From NCBI GenBank assembly GCA_029061255.1, contig JAIDSL010000142.1, positions 1-52,362 of the forward strand: DNA of 52,362 nt, written 5' to 3'. The translations under genes and the position numbers were made by a program. The notes under the pieces were generated by a model. That model ran no database searches. It worked only from the letters and a program-made list of their open reading frames with translations, and was not told the origin of the DNA. This document shows positions 25,840-34,602 of the stretch, piece by piece. The stretch comes from Muribaculaceae bacterium (lineage in GTDB: Bacteria; Bacteroidota; Bacteroidia; Bacteroidales; Muribaculaceae). Position 1 is the first letter of the stretch. Every line of letters starts with the position of its first letter.

Positions 25840-27071
25840 TAGAGTCCAACCTTCTTTGCTATGTCCTTAGGAACTCCGGATTTGTTGACCATGATGTCAA
25901 TGGTCTTTTCAAGGAAATAAGGTTCCGACACATAAAGATATCCACCATAAAGCTGGTTTGTATCCCAAGAATTTTTCACCTTATAATAGCGGTTCCCTTC
26001 CTGATCCGTAGCATAGCCTACAATCACCATTCCATGGTCGTCGGTAGTCTCACGGTTCTCAAAAGTGCGCTGACGATCTTCCTGAGTGATTTTGCGTTCT
26101 TTCACAGGACCCTTTATATCATACTGCATTGCATCGCGATCAGATGCGGAAAGTTGAGTCCAACGAGCCACCTCTGCATTATCCATGTCTTCCTTAGCCT
26201 TTTTCTCAGGGAGAAGCGCATAGCCCTTGCGCCACTTGAAACCCTTCTCGCTGACATCTGCAGCCCAGCCTACTGTGTAGCCATTATCAAGAGCCTCATC
26301 CACGATTCTCTTCATTTCTTCCATCGGCACATTGATGCTTTCCGACCAAAGCCAATTATCCGAGATTTCAAGAGCAAATGGTTTGTAGAATGGATGATGG
26401 GTATAGCTTGTGAAAGACACATATTCATCAGGGACAATATTCATTGCCTTTGCAAATGATTCCGGTGTATATGTCTTGCCATTGTATGTGAAGGTTTCCA
26501 CTGCAGGACCCATATAAGCATCTATGATGGCTACAAAACCCGGAAGCCATGCCGTAGAGAGTTTCTTATTGGGATTCCTGTTGATAGCATTCAGGTAAGC
26601 CTCAAGAGCCTCTGCCATCTCATAGTGGGAGTGTTTGTCTTCGCCATAGTTAAGGCCGGCATATACCTCCTCCGGTACTGCACCATAATTGTCGATAGCA
26701 TACGTCACATCTGCAAAGGAGCCCCCTTGAGCAAAATTAATCTTCCCTCCGGTGCTGATAAATTTCTTAGCTTTATCAATATAGCAGTTGCGTACAGTCC
26801 ACATCTCTGAGAGATCAAGTTCAGGTCCACCCTTGCGCATCACGTCATCTTCAATCATAGATGTCCCTGAGAAAGCCCAGCATGTTCCGGATTTATTCTG
26901 ATCCTTCACTGATGTAGTCTTGTTTACTTTCACATCAGTAAACTTAAACCCTGTAGAATCAGGGATTTCTATTTTAGGGTCAGCCTGAGCTGCCTGATAT
27001 TTGTCCATATACGTAGCCCCGGAATTCAGTGCCACTGTCGAAAGGACTGTAAGTGCAAGAAATAATCTCAT
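25839..27071 (-). CDS. Secreted C1 family cysteine peptidase (bleomycin hydrolase/PepC-like)
   Basis: A papain-fold peptidase related to aminopeptidase C. A signal peptide (MRLFLALTVLSTVALNSGA) precedes the mature enzyme, so unlike classical cytoplasmic PepC it is probably periplasmic or secreted. The catalytic Cys lies in SGTCWAFSG, the His in DDHGMVIVGYA and the Asn in VKNSWDTN. The long insertions between Cys and His (residues ~130-330) are typical of the bleomycin hydrolase branch. It is 410 residues and starts 2 bases after the MFS gene. Confidence 0.92.
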   Translation of the reverse strand: MRLFLALTVLSTVALNSGATYMDKYQAAQADPKIEIPDSTGFKFTDVKVNKTTSVKDQNKSGTCWAFSGTSMIEDDVMRKGGPELDLSEMWTVRNCYIDKAKKFISTGGKINFAQGGSFADVTYAIDNYGAVPEEVYAGLNYGEDKHSHYEMAEALEAYLNAINRNPNKKLSTAWLPGFVAIIDAYMGPAVETFTYNGKTYTPESFAKAMNIVPDEYVSFTSYTHHPFYKPFALEISDNWLWSESINVPMEEMKRIVDEALDNGYTVGWAADVSEKGFKWRKGYALLPEKKAKEDMDNAEVARWTQLSASDRDAMQYDIKGPVKERKITQEDRQRTFENRETTDDHGMVIVGYATDQEGNRYYKVKNSWDTNQLYGGYLYVSEPYFLEKTIDIMVNKSGVPKDIAKKVGL

Positions 27072-27073
27072 TT

Positions 27074-28411
27074 TTATTTAGTTTTATTGTTATTTTCAAC
27101 TAAGCTACCACTTATATATTTAATGGAAGGCATTGCAATGTAGCAGGCCGCGAAAGTGGTGATGCAACATACCATTACAAACCAAAAGTAGATTTCAAAT
27201 GCATTTCCTCCGCTAAATCCACAAAAGCCAAAATCTGCAATCCGCTCAAATATCCATCCGGCAGCCATCCCGGGAAGCATTATCCCGGCCATCGAAAATG
27301 CAATGCAAAATGCATAGTGAGAAGTCTCGGACTCGCCTCTTGCAAAATAAATCATATACATCATCAATGCCGTCAGGCCGAATCCATAGCCGAATTGCTC
27401 GAATCCAACCGCCACACATATAAGCGAGAAATCAGACTGTGGCCAAATAGCAAGCAGACAATACACCACACAGGGAAGAGCAAGCGATGCAGCCATTGGC
27501 CATAGCCATCGGCGTAGTCCTCCATGCCCGATTGCTATGCCTCCCAACACTCCGCCGGCAAGCAGAGCTATTACGCCTACTGTGCCGTTTGCGAATCCAA
27601 TCTCAGTAAGTGAGAGTCCGAGTCCACCTTCAGAAAGAGGGGTTTTCATAAATATTGCCACCATCTTCCCACACATCGACTCCGGCAGCCGGAAAAGAAG
27701 CATGAAAGCCAAAGCGGTTGCGATATACTTTTTCTTGAAAAAAGTGACGAATGTCATACAGAAATTCCTCACTATGTCAGACGGGGATGATCCTCCCGCA
27801 GGATGATCGTCAGCAAGTTTGGGAAGCGTTTGTGTATGCCATAGCCAGATACCAAAGAAGACAGCTGTCAAGCAATAAAAGACTATCGCCCATGATCCGG
27901 CAGGTTGCATTCCACGGCTTTCGAGCCATCCTGCCAAAAGAGTGAGTCCTCCTTGCCCGAGCACGGTCGCCACTTTATAGAAAGTGGAGCGTATTCCCAC
28001 AAAATCAGCTTGTTGCTTCTCGGTAAGGGCAAGCATATAGAAACCATCAGCAGCAATATCGTGCGTAGCTGAGAAAAACGCCATGCACGCAAAGACACTG
28101 AGTGTAGAGGCAAAGAAAAAGGATGTGGGCAGACAAAGCGCCACGGCAAGCATACAGACAGTCATCGACAACTGCATGGCCAATGTCCAGCGGCGTTTAG
28201 TAGAAAAGATATCTACAAACGGGCTCCAAAATGGCCTTATCATCCAAGGTAGCGACAGAAGTCCGGTCCACGCGGTGATCTCAGGAATGGATATCCCGAG
28301 TTCGCAATAGAACAAGACAGGAAGGGTGTTGACAGCACAATAAGGGATTCCCTCAGCTATATATAGCGAGGGAATCCATTTCCATGGGTATATGCGTTGT
28401 GCCTTATTCAT
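27074..28411 (-). CDS. MFS permease (AmpG/SLC33-like)
   Basis: A 12-helix inner-membrane transporter. The opening KWIPSLYIAEGIPYCAV and PWMIRPFWSPFVD are typical of the AmpG-like branch, whose known members import muropeptides or acetyl-CoA-type substrates. The substrate here is unknown. I start at the ATG at 28411 (MNKAQRIYPWKW, 445 residues). An in-frame ATG 21 bases upstream lies inside a heptamer repeat and looks spurious. It is 2 bases from the downstream C1 peptidase gene, so a peptide-uptake theme is possible. Confidence 0.88.
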   Translation of the reverse strand: MNKAQRIYPWKWIPSLYIAEGIPYCAVNTLPVLFYCELGISIPEITAWTGLLSLPWMIRPFWSPFVDIFSTKRRWTLAMQLSMTVCMLAVALCLPTSFFFASTLSVFACMAFFSATHDIAADGFYMLALTEKQQADFVGIRSTFYKVATVLGQGGLTLLAGWLESRGMQPAGSWAIVFYCLTAVFFGIWLWHTQTLPKLADDHPAGGSSPSDIVRNFCMTFVTFFKKKYIATALAFMLLFRLPESMCGKMVAIFMKTPLSEGGLGLSLTEIGFANGTVGVIALLAGGVLGGIAIGHGGLRRWLWPMAASLALPCVVYCLLAIWPQSDFSLICVAVGFEQFGYGFGLTALMMYMIYFARGESETSHYAFCIAFSMAGIMLPGMAAGWIFERIADFGFCGFSGGNAFEIYFWFVMVCCITTFAACYIAMPSIKYISGSLVENNNKTK

Positions 28412-28430
28412 TTCCTTTATCCGCCATCTC

Positions 28431-28465
28431 AAGACTTAAGACTTAAGACTCAAGACTTAAGACTT
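28431..28465. repeat. Five tandem AAGACTT heptamers
   Basis: Five direct copies of AAGACTT (the third ends in C) occupy most of the fumarase-MFS gap. A related array of four units in the inverted sense lies at 47007-47034. The 7-bp period suggests slippage-prone DNA that could vary in copy number. Confidence 0.8.
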
Positions 28466-28470
28466 CCTAC

Positions 28471-30111
28471 TCAGCACCCCATCGGGCAGCGGGGCTTGAT
28501 CTGCTTAAAGAAATCGTTGCCCTTATTGTCCACGAGGATGAATGCAGGGAAGTTCTCCACTTCAATCTTCCAGATAGCTTCCATGCCGAGTTCAGGATAC
28601 TCAAGAAGCTCCACATTCTTGATGGAGTTCTTAGCCAGGATGGCTGCCGGACCGCCAATCGAACCGAGATAGAAACCACCATGCTTCTTGCACGCGTCGG
28701 TCACCTGTTGAGAACGGTTACCCTTTGCGATCATGATCATGGAGCCTCCGGCGGCCTGGAACTGATCTACATAGGAGTCCATGCGGCCTGCCGTAGTCGG
28801 ACCGAAGGAGCCTGAAGGAAGTCCTTCTGGTTTCTTTGCAGGTCCTGCATAGTAAATGGGGTGTTCTTTCAGATAGTCGGGCATAGGCTCACCGGCATCA
28901 AGACGCTCCTTGATTTTAGCATGGGCGATATCTCTGCCCACGATGATAGTGCCTTTGAGCGACAGACGAGTTGAAACCGGATATTTGTTGAGATCAGCAA
29001 GCACTTCCTCCATCGGGCGATTGAGATCAATTTCGATTACCTCGCCTTCGCCTGCCTGACGCAATTCTACAGGGATAAGTTCACCTGGATTTTCATCAAG
29101 TTTCTCAATCCAAAGACCATCTTTGTTGATCTTGGCCTTCACATTTCTGTCGGCAGAACAGCTTACTCCCATTCCTACCGGGCAAGAGGCACCGTGACGT
29201 GGCAAACGAATCACACGGATGTCGTGGGCGAAATATTTGCCTCCAAACTGAGCACCCAGACCGATGTTGTGTGCAGCATCAAGAAGTTCCTTCTCAAGCT
29301 CGACGTCGCGGAATGCACGGCCATATTCATTGCCGGTAGTAGGAAGATTGTCGAAATATTTCACAGAAGCTTTCTTCACTACCTCAAGGTTCTTCTCAGC
29401 ACTCGTTCCGCCTATCACGAAAGCGATGTGGTAAGGAGGGCATGCTGCCGTGCCCAGAGTCTTCATCTTTTCGATGAGGAATGGCACGAGTGTCTTCTTG
29501 TTAAGGATAGCCTTGGTCTCTTGATATAGATAAGTCTTATTGGCAGAGCCACCGCCTTTTGCTACAAACAGGAACTTGTATTCATCTCCCTCTGTAGCGT
29601 GGATATCAATCTGAGCAGGAAGATTACAACCGGTATTGACCTCATCATACATAGTGAGAGGCGCATTCTGCGAGTAGCGAAGGTTGTTTTCTGTATAGGT
29701 CTTATATACTCCGAGAGAAATCTTTTCCTCGTCATTACAACCGGTCCATACCTGCTGCCCTTTATATGCAGCGCAGATTGAAGTGCCCGTATCCTGGCAG
29801 AATGGGAGGACACCCTTTGCTGCTATTTCAGCGTTGCGGAGCATTGTGAGAGCCACAAACTTGTCATTCTCCGAGGCTTCAGGATCATGAAGGATCTTTG
29901 CCACCATCTCATTATGTTCACGACGAAGCATGAAAGAACAGTCATGAGACGCCACATTGGCGATAATGGTGAGGGCCTCAGGATCTACCACGAGCATTTC
30001 GTGGCCGTTCCAATTCTCGGTCTTAACGTAATCTTTTGTGATGAGCTTATATTCCGTAGTGTCGGGGCCAAGCTCGAAAGGCTCCTGATAATGGAAAGGT
30101 TTTGTTGCCAT
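28471..30111 (-). CDS. Class I fumarate hydratase (Fe-S, FumA/FumB type)
   Basis: It interconverts fumarate and malate. In anaerobic Bacteroidales it runs in the reductive direction toward succinate. At 546 residues it is the fused alpha-beta form. Visible features are the N-terminal domain with [10 protein letters not shown] (Cys ligand), a second Cys in NTGCNLPAQ and another in GTAACPPYH. The C-terminal half carries [17 protein letters not shown] and a substrate-binding KGN. The 4Fe-4S cluster would be oxygen sensitive. It lies in a minus-strand run behind nnr and the DUF4831 gene. Confidence 0.96.
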   Translation of the reverse strand: MATKPFHYQEPFELGPDTTEYKLITKDYVKTENWNGHEMLVVDPEALTIIANVASHDCSFMLRREHNEMVAKILHDPEASENDKFVALTMLRNAEIAAKGVLPFCQDTGTSICAAYKGQQVWTGCNDEEKISLGVYKTYTENNLRYSQNAPLTMYDEVNTGCNLPAQIDIHATEGDEYKFLFVAKGGGSANKTYLYQETKAILNKKTLVPFLIEKMKTLGTAACPPYHIAFVIGGTSAEKNLEVVKKASVKYFDNLPTTGNEYGRAFRDVELEKELLDAAHNIGLGAQFGGKYFAHDIRVIRLPRHGASCPVGMGVSCSADRNVKAKINKDGLWIEKLDENPGELIPVELRQAGEGEVIEIDLNRPMEEVLADLNKYPVSTRLSLKGTIIVGRDIAHAKIKERLDAGEPMPDYLKEHPIYYAGPAKKPEGLPSGSFGPTTAGRMDSYVDQFQAAGGSMIMIAKGNRSQQVTDACKKHGGFYLGSIGGPAAILAKNSIKNVELLEYPELGMEAIWKIEVENFPAFILVDNKGNDFFKQIKPRCPMGC

Positions 30112-30166
30112 TGTTTTATTGGGTTTTGTAGATTATTTACTCAGTTATTCAAATATGCAGGTATTT

Positions 30167-31249
30167 TCAGCGTCCGACGGCTGATCCAATTTCAAGGAGC
30201 GCGCCGGTGACAGGATCAAACACAGCAAACGAAGGTTCTTTCTTATCAGTGAAGAGCGCAGGATCGAGTCCGAATGTCATCCCACGTTGCGACAACTGTA
30301 TCTCCTTATCGAAAAGATTCTTACCTAAAGTAGAGATGGTCACTTGGGCACTGCCGGGTATATTGTAGATAACGGCATTCTTTGGAAGTTTCTTCGGCTC
30401 CCCTTTGGCATCAACGGGGATAGAAGCCTCATTTAAGGTCTCAATCTGAATATAGACAGGATCGCCGGAAAGATCCTCTGCATCTACAAATCCAGCGAAA
30501 TCTGACATCCTGAATAGAATCTGCTTGCCGTCACCATCAGGCACAAAATTGAATTTGCGTCTTACGATTTCTGTAGTGACAGTTCCCGTAAAGGCTGCAT
30601 TAAGGGCTGCCTCCTGCTGGCCAAGCGATGCAAGCATGAGCTCCATCTGCTTGCCGTCGGCAGGCATAGCATCAGCAGTGCCACGCGTCAAGGCAAGCTT
30701 TGCCTCACGCACCTCCATGAGCGATTCTGCAAGAAGTTGAGCCTGCTTGGCAGAACTTTTTGATGCCACGAAATCTTCATCTACAAAATCAAGATACTCA
30801 TTGCCTGTAGGCCATTTCACATTCTCGGCGGAGGCATTATCACCCGACTTTGTGGCAGGCTTAGCTTCTATATCTTTATTGATTGCAAGGAGCATCCCGT
30901 TAGGATCCACAGTGATGGATGTCAATGCTCCCGGACGCAGCTGCATCAGATATTGCGTGCCGGAATCAGGCACGCCATAGGGGCGCACTTTGACTTCCGT
31001 GATTTCCCACTTCTCAAAGTCCTCGGCAATAGCTTTATCCGTGCCTATCGATTTTTTAGCATACAAGTAATATGGTCCTTTCTTCCCCACTTGATGAGAA
31101 GCCGTCACCTCCACCTCAAGCGCTGTAGTAGGGAGAGAATATACAAGTCCGTAATCATTGCTCTTCTCAGCAGTTAGCACCTTGGTGGATTGTGCCATAG
31201 CTGTAGAGCAAGCAAGCAGACCTGCCAATAAGATTAATGACTTTTTCAT
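30167..31249 (-). CDS. DUF4831 family secreted protein
   Basis: A conserved Bacteroidota protein of unknown function with a clear signal peptide (MKKSLILLAGLLACSTAMAQ). The body has the family pattern GLVYSLPTTALEVEV near the N-terminus, AEDFEKWEITEVKV and a duplicated-looking beta-rich C-terminal half. There is no catalytic motif I can identify. It lies 30 bases after nnr and 55 bases before fumarase on the same strand. Confidence 0.85.
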   Translation of the reverse strand: MKKSLILLAGLLACSTAMAQSTKVLTAEKSNDYGLVYSLPTTALEVEVTASHQVGKKGPYYLYAKKSIGTDKAIAEDFEKWEITEVKVRPYGVPDSGTQYLMQLRPGALTSITVDPNGMLLAINKDIEAKPATKSGDNASAENVKWPTGNEYLDFVDEDFVASKSSAKQAQLLAESLMEVREAKLALTRGTADAMPADGKQMELMLASLGQQEAALNAAFTGTVTTEIVRRKFNFVPDGDGKQILFRMSDFAGFVDAEDLSGDPVYIQIETLNEASIPVDAKGEPKKLPKNAVIYNIPGSAQVTISTLGKNLFDKEIQLSQRGMTFGLDPALFTDKKEPSFAVFDPVTGALLEIGSAVGR

Positions 31250-31279
31250 AAATTGAATAAGAATTAAAACGTTTAAGTG

Positions 31280-32812
31280 TCAAACCTTGCGGTCGATGAC
31301 GTCCTTGATTGCCCTGCCAAGGCGATCAGATATATCGGAAGCTATGACTCCATATTCCCCAATTTCCTCTGAGGCAATGTCTCCGGCACGCCCATGTATG
31401 AATACGCCTAAGGCTGCAGCATTCTCAGGCTGTATTCCCTGAGCCAAGAACCCGGCAATCACACCTGTCAACACATCGCCCGCCCCTGCGGTAGCCATAC
31501 CCGCATTTCCGGTGGAATTAAAATATACGATTTGGTTGCCACTTGGGCGTACTATCATTGTATAGTGGCTTTTCAATACTATCACTATCTCATAGTGCTT
31601 CGCAACTTCAATAGCCTTTTTCAGTCGTGCCTCCGAAGATGGTTGATCACCAAAAAGACGGTCGAATTCCCCTATATGAGGAGTAATAATTGTGCGTGGA
31701 GGGAGCATAGAGAGCAAAGCCGGGCGCTTCACGATGCAATTTAAAGCATCAGCATCAAGCACCATAGGCGATTTGCACGTCTTAAGTAGCGATTCAAGGG
31801 CATTTACCGTCAGCTCATTTGTTCCTATCCCAGGGCCGACAGCCACTGCCTGATGAGTGTGATGAAGGCTCATATCACTGATCACCCTTTCGTTGCGGTC
31901 AGGCTCAAACATAGCTTCAGGGACTGCAGTCTGAAGGATTGTCACTCCTGTGCGTGGTGCATGCACAGTAGCCAGACCAGCTCCGCATTTAAGAGTAGAC
32001 CGGGCACAGAGCACTGCCGCTCCCATCATTCCCATGCTCCCTGCAAATATCATCACCGAGCCATAATCACGCTTAGCGCTGAAAGGATTTCTTGGATGCA
32101 ATAGCTTATAGATTGTCCTTCCTTCGATAAGAAGCCATTCCGAACGCATGCTCTTTAGAGCCTTTCTGTCAAGTCCTATATCAAGCACCATCAAGTCGCC
32201 GATGATGTGGGCATGCTCATTGAAAAAGAACGAAAGTTTAGGGAATTGGAAAGTCAATGTGAGATTGGCATGGACCATGTTGCGGAAGAGGAAATTGCTA
32301 TTCCATTCTGCTGCCAAACCTGAAGGAATGTCAATGCTGATTACAAAAGCTCCCGACTCGTTGATGAGATTGGCCACTGCAGCAAACCCTTCAGTAAGTG
32401 GCTCCCGTAGTCCTACGCCGAAAAGTCCATCGACGATTATGTCTGTTACGCTAAGATGAGGAGGGATAAAAGATCTGGTGATCTCGTTAAACTGCACTTT
32501 GGCTCCCGACTCAAGAAGCTTTTGCTTTTGAGCCTCGCATTCCTCCGAAAGCTGCCCTCTTACATTGAACAAGTAAACCTCAATATTGCTATATCCCTGC
32601 TCTGCAAGTATCCTTGACACAGCAAGAGCATCTCCGCCGTTATTTCCGGGGCCTGCCACCACGACAATCCTCCGGTTTGGAAGAAACCTCGTGCGTATCT
32701 CTTTAGCCACCGCATTGGCAGCCCGCTCCATCAGCGTGAGCGAATCGATGCCTTGAGCTTCACAAGTAGCTGCATCAAGGTCTTTTATATCTTTGGAACT
32801 GAAAATTTTCAT
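31280..32812 (-). CDS. nnr: Bifunctional NAD(P)HX epimerase/dehydratase
   Basis: It repairs hydrated NADH and NADPH. The N-terminal YjeF_N epimerase domain (about 1-215) shows VVAGPGNNGGDALAVSRIL and VDGLFGVGL. The C-terminal ribokinase-like ADP-dependent dehydratase domain (about 240-505) shows the signature GMATAGAGDVLTGVIAG. At 510 residues it has the normal length of the fused form. It is the first gene of a minus-strand run and has its own -7 element about 55 bases upstream. Confidence 0.95.
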   Translation of the reverse strand: MKIFSSKDIKDLDAATCEAQGIDSLTLMERAANAVAKEIRTRFLPNRRIVVVAGPGNNGGDALAVSRILAEQGYSNIEVYLFNVRGQLSEECEAQKQKLLESGAKVQFNEITRSFIPPHLSVTDIIVDGLFGVGLREPLTEGFAAVANLINESGAFVISIDIPSGLAAEWNSNFLFRNMVHANLTLTFQFPKLSFFFNEHAHIIGDLMVLDIGLDRKALKSMRSEWLLIEGRTIYKLLHPRNPFSAKRDYGSVMIFAGSMGMMGAAVLCARSTLKCGAGLATVHAPRTGVTILQTAVPEAMFEPDRNERVISDMSLHHTHQAVAVGPGIGTNELTVNALESLLKTCKSPMVLDADALNCIVKRPALLSMLPPRTIITPHIGEFDRLFGDQPSSEARLKKAIEVAKHYEIVIVLKSHYTMIVRPSGNQIVYFNSTGNAGMATAGAGDVLTGVIAGFLAQGIQPENAAALGVFIHGRAGDIASEEIGEYGVIASDISDRLGRAIKDVIDRKV

Positions 32813-32866
32813 ACTTTTTCTTCAGGCCATTATTTATCAATTTTCACAAAATCGCTTTTCCGACTA

Positions 32867-32874
32867 CAAATTTA
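32867..32874 (-). promoter_or_regulatory. -7 element for nnr
   Basis: Minus-strand TAAATTTG, about 55 bases before the nnr start. It sits back to back with the aldolase promoter. Confidence 0.6.
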
Positions 32875-32928
32875 ACCAAAAAAGCCGATTTTTCCAAAAA
32901 GGATAGTGCAAGATTCAAAAATATTAAT

Positions 32929-32936
32929 TAAATTTG
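32929..32936 (+). promoter_or_regulatory. -7 element for fructose-bisphosphate aldolase
   Basis: TAAATTTG, about 75 bases before the ATG at 33010, leaving a leader of about 65-70 bases. Confidence 0.65.
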
Positions 32937-33009
32937 CATACTATTTTTAGATAACCTTGTGTCAGACGAGCCATTGGACAAGTCTGATGCGAAAAATGTT
33001 TTAGGTAAA

Positions 33010-34011
33010 ATGGTAGATTATAAGAAACTTGGTCTTGTCAACACACGCGAGATGTTTGCTAAGGCCGTACACGGAGGCTATGCAATCCCTGCCTTCAACT
33101 TCAACAACATGGAGCAGCTCCAGGCTATCATCAAGGCTGCTGCTGAAACAAAGAGCCCCGTCATCCTGCAGGTATCAAAGGGAGCACGCAACTATGCTAA
33201 CCCTACTCTTCTCCGCTACATGGCACAGGGTGCAGTAGAATATGCAAAGAGCCTTGGATGGGAAAAGCCGGAAATCGTGCTTCACCTTGACCACGGTGAC
33301 ACTTTCGAGACTTGCAAGGACTGTATCGACAACGGATTCTCTTCTGTAATGATCGACGGCAGCCACCTCAGCTTCGAAGACAACTGTGAGCTCACAAAGA
33401 AGGTAGTAGACTACGCTCATCAGTTTGACGTGACTGTTGAAGGCGAGCTTGGTGTGCTTGCGGGTGTGGAAGATGAAGTAAGCTCTGACCACCACACTTA
33501 TACCGACCCTGAAGAGGTGATCGAATTTGTAGCTCGCACTCAGTGCGACAGCCTCGCTATCTCAATCGGCACATCCCACGGTGCTTACAAGTTCACTCCC
33601 GAGCAGTGCACACGCGATCCAAAGACCGGACGCCTCGTGCCTCCTCCATTGGCTTTCAACGTGCTTGAGGCTGTTGAGAAAAAACTTCCCGACTTCCCCA
33701 TCGTTCTCCACGGTTCAAGCTCAGTTCCTCAGGAATACGTCGACATCATCAACGAATATGGTGGCAAGCTTCCTGATGCAATCGGTATCCCCGAAGAAGA
33801 ACTCCGCAAAGCAGCTAAGATGGACGTTTGCAAGATCAACATCGACTCCGACAGCCGTCTTGCAATGACTGCAGCTGTTCGCAAGGTCCTCGCTGAGAAG
33901 CCGGGCGAATTCGACCCGCGCAAATATCTCGGCCCGGCTCGTGACGAAATGGAGAAACTCTACAAGCACAAGATTCTCAATGTGCTTGGTTCTGACGGAA
34001 AGGCTGAGTAA
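33010..34011 (+). CDS. fba: Class II fructose-bisphosphate aldolase
   Basis: A zinc enzyme of glycolysis that splits fructose 1,6-bisphosphate. Zinc ligands lie in LHLDHGDTF and in the later VLHGSSSVP. GELGVLAGVEDE and KINIDSDSRLAMT complete the active site. I start at the ATG at 33010 (MVDYKKLGLVNTREMF, 333 residues), which is where homologues begin; an in-frame GTG at 32959 would add 17 poorly conserved residues. The gene is monocistronic, with a terminator after it. Its codon use looks strongly biased, as for a highly expressed gene. Confidence 0.95.
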   Translation: MVDYKKLGLVNTREMFAKAVHGGYAIPAFNFNNMEQLQAIIKAAAETKSPVILQVSKGARNYANPTLLRYMAQGAVEYAKSLGWEKPEIVLHLDHGDTFETCKDCIDNGFSSVMIDGSHLSFEDNCELTKKVVDYAHQFDVTVEGELGVLAGVEDEVSSDHHTYTDPEEVIEFVARTQCDSLAISIGTSHGAYKFTPEQCTRDPKTGRLVPPPLAFNVLEAVEKKLPDFPIVLHGSSSVPQEYVDIINEYGGKLPDAIGIPEEELRKAAKMDVCKINIDSDSRLAMTAAVRKVLAEKPGEFDPRKYLGPARDEMEKLYKHKILNVLGSDGKAE

Positions 34012-34038
34012 TATTGAAATATATCAGTAATTGGAAAT

Positions 34039-34078
34039 AAAAAAGGTCCGCTCCTAAAATGGGAGACGGGCCTTTTTT
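34039..34078. terminator. Terminator between fba and the small lipoprotein gene
   Basis: AAAAAAGGTCCGCTCC pairs with GGGAGACGGGCCTTTTTT around a short loop with one bulge. There are T-runs on both strands, suiting convergent genes. Confidence 0.88.
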
Positions 34079-34123
34079 AATGACGAAAGCCTTTTATATG
34101 TTTTCTTGAACACTAATTCTTGT

Positions 34124-34570
34124 CTACCAAGTCTTCTTAAAAGAATATCCATACGTTTTTCCATCAGTATTGAGAGTAAGATTCATCTCTGAGCCTGACA
34201 GTTTTTTTACATCAAAGCGTATCACACCTTCATCTTGAGGAAAGTGAAGCCAATCTGGTATAAGATACAAATGGCTGTCTGAAGCAGTTGGCTTACACTG
34301 AAACCTCAATGTAAGCACATCTTCCGAAATTGAGAAGTTGCCATATCTTGTCAATGAGGAAAATGGTGGATCCACAAGTTTCACCACTCTCACCACTTCA
34401 TTCTGGAAGCTGAACACTGTCTCATCAGCAAGATCAATGGGGAGCCCGTCTTCTGTCATTGCGACAAGCGACCACGATCCAAATATCGGACCTATATGCC
34501 CATTATACTGTGTGCAGCCACAGATTAAAGAAAGCGACAACACAATTATTGATAAATATACTTTTCTCAT
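34124..34570 (-). CDS. Small lipoprotein, lipocalin-like
   Basis: A 148-residue protein with a lipoprotein signal (hydrophobic stretch, then ICGC with Cys19). The mature part contains GSWSLVAMTEDG and repeated short beta strands, a pattern like Bacteroidales lipocalin-like lipoproteins, but the family is not certain. It is the last gene of the minus-strand surface-polysaccharide operon, 32 bases after the Wzi-family gene. Confidence 0.7.
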   Translation of the reverse strand: MRKVYLSIIVLSLSLICGCTQYNGHIGPIFGSWSLVAMTEDGLPIDLADETVFSFQNEVVRVVKLVDPPFSSLTRYGNFSISEDVLTLRFQCKPTASDSHLYLIPDWLHFPQDEGVIRFDVKKLSGSEMNLTLNTDGKTYGYSFKKTW

Positions 34571-34602
34571 TGCTCGAGTATGTTTTCAATCTAATACAAT
34601 GT

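Noticed and set aside
28431..28465. Possible CRISPR-like repeat
   Set aside because: The units are 7 bp with no spacers, so it is a simple tandem repeat.
32959..33009. GTG start adding 17 residues to the aldolase
   Set aside because: Homologues start at MVDYKKLGLVNT; the extra residues are not conserved in style.
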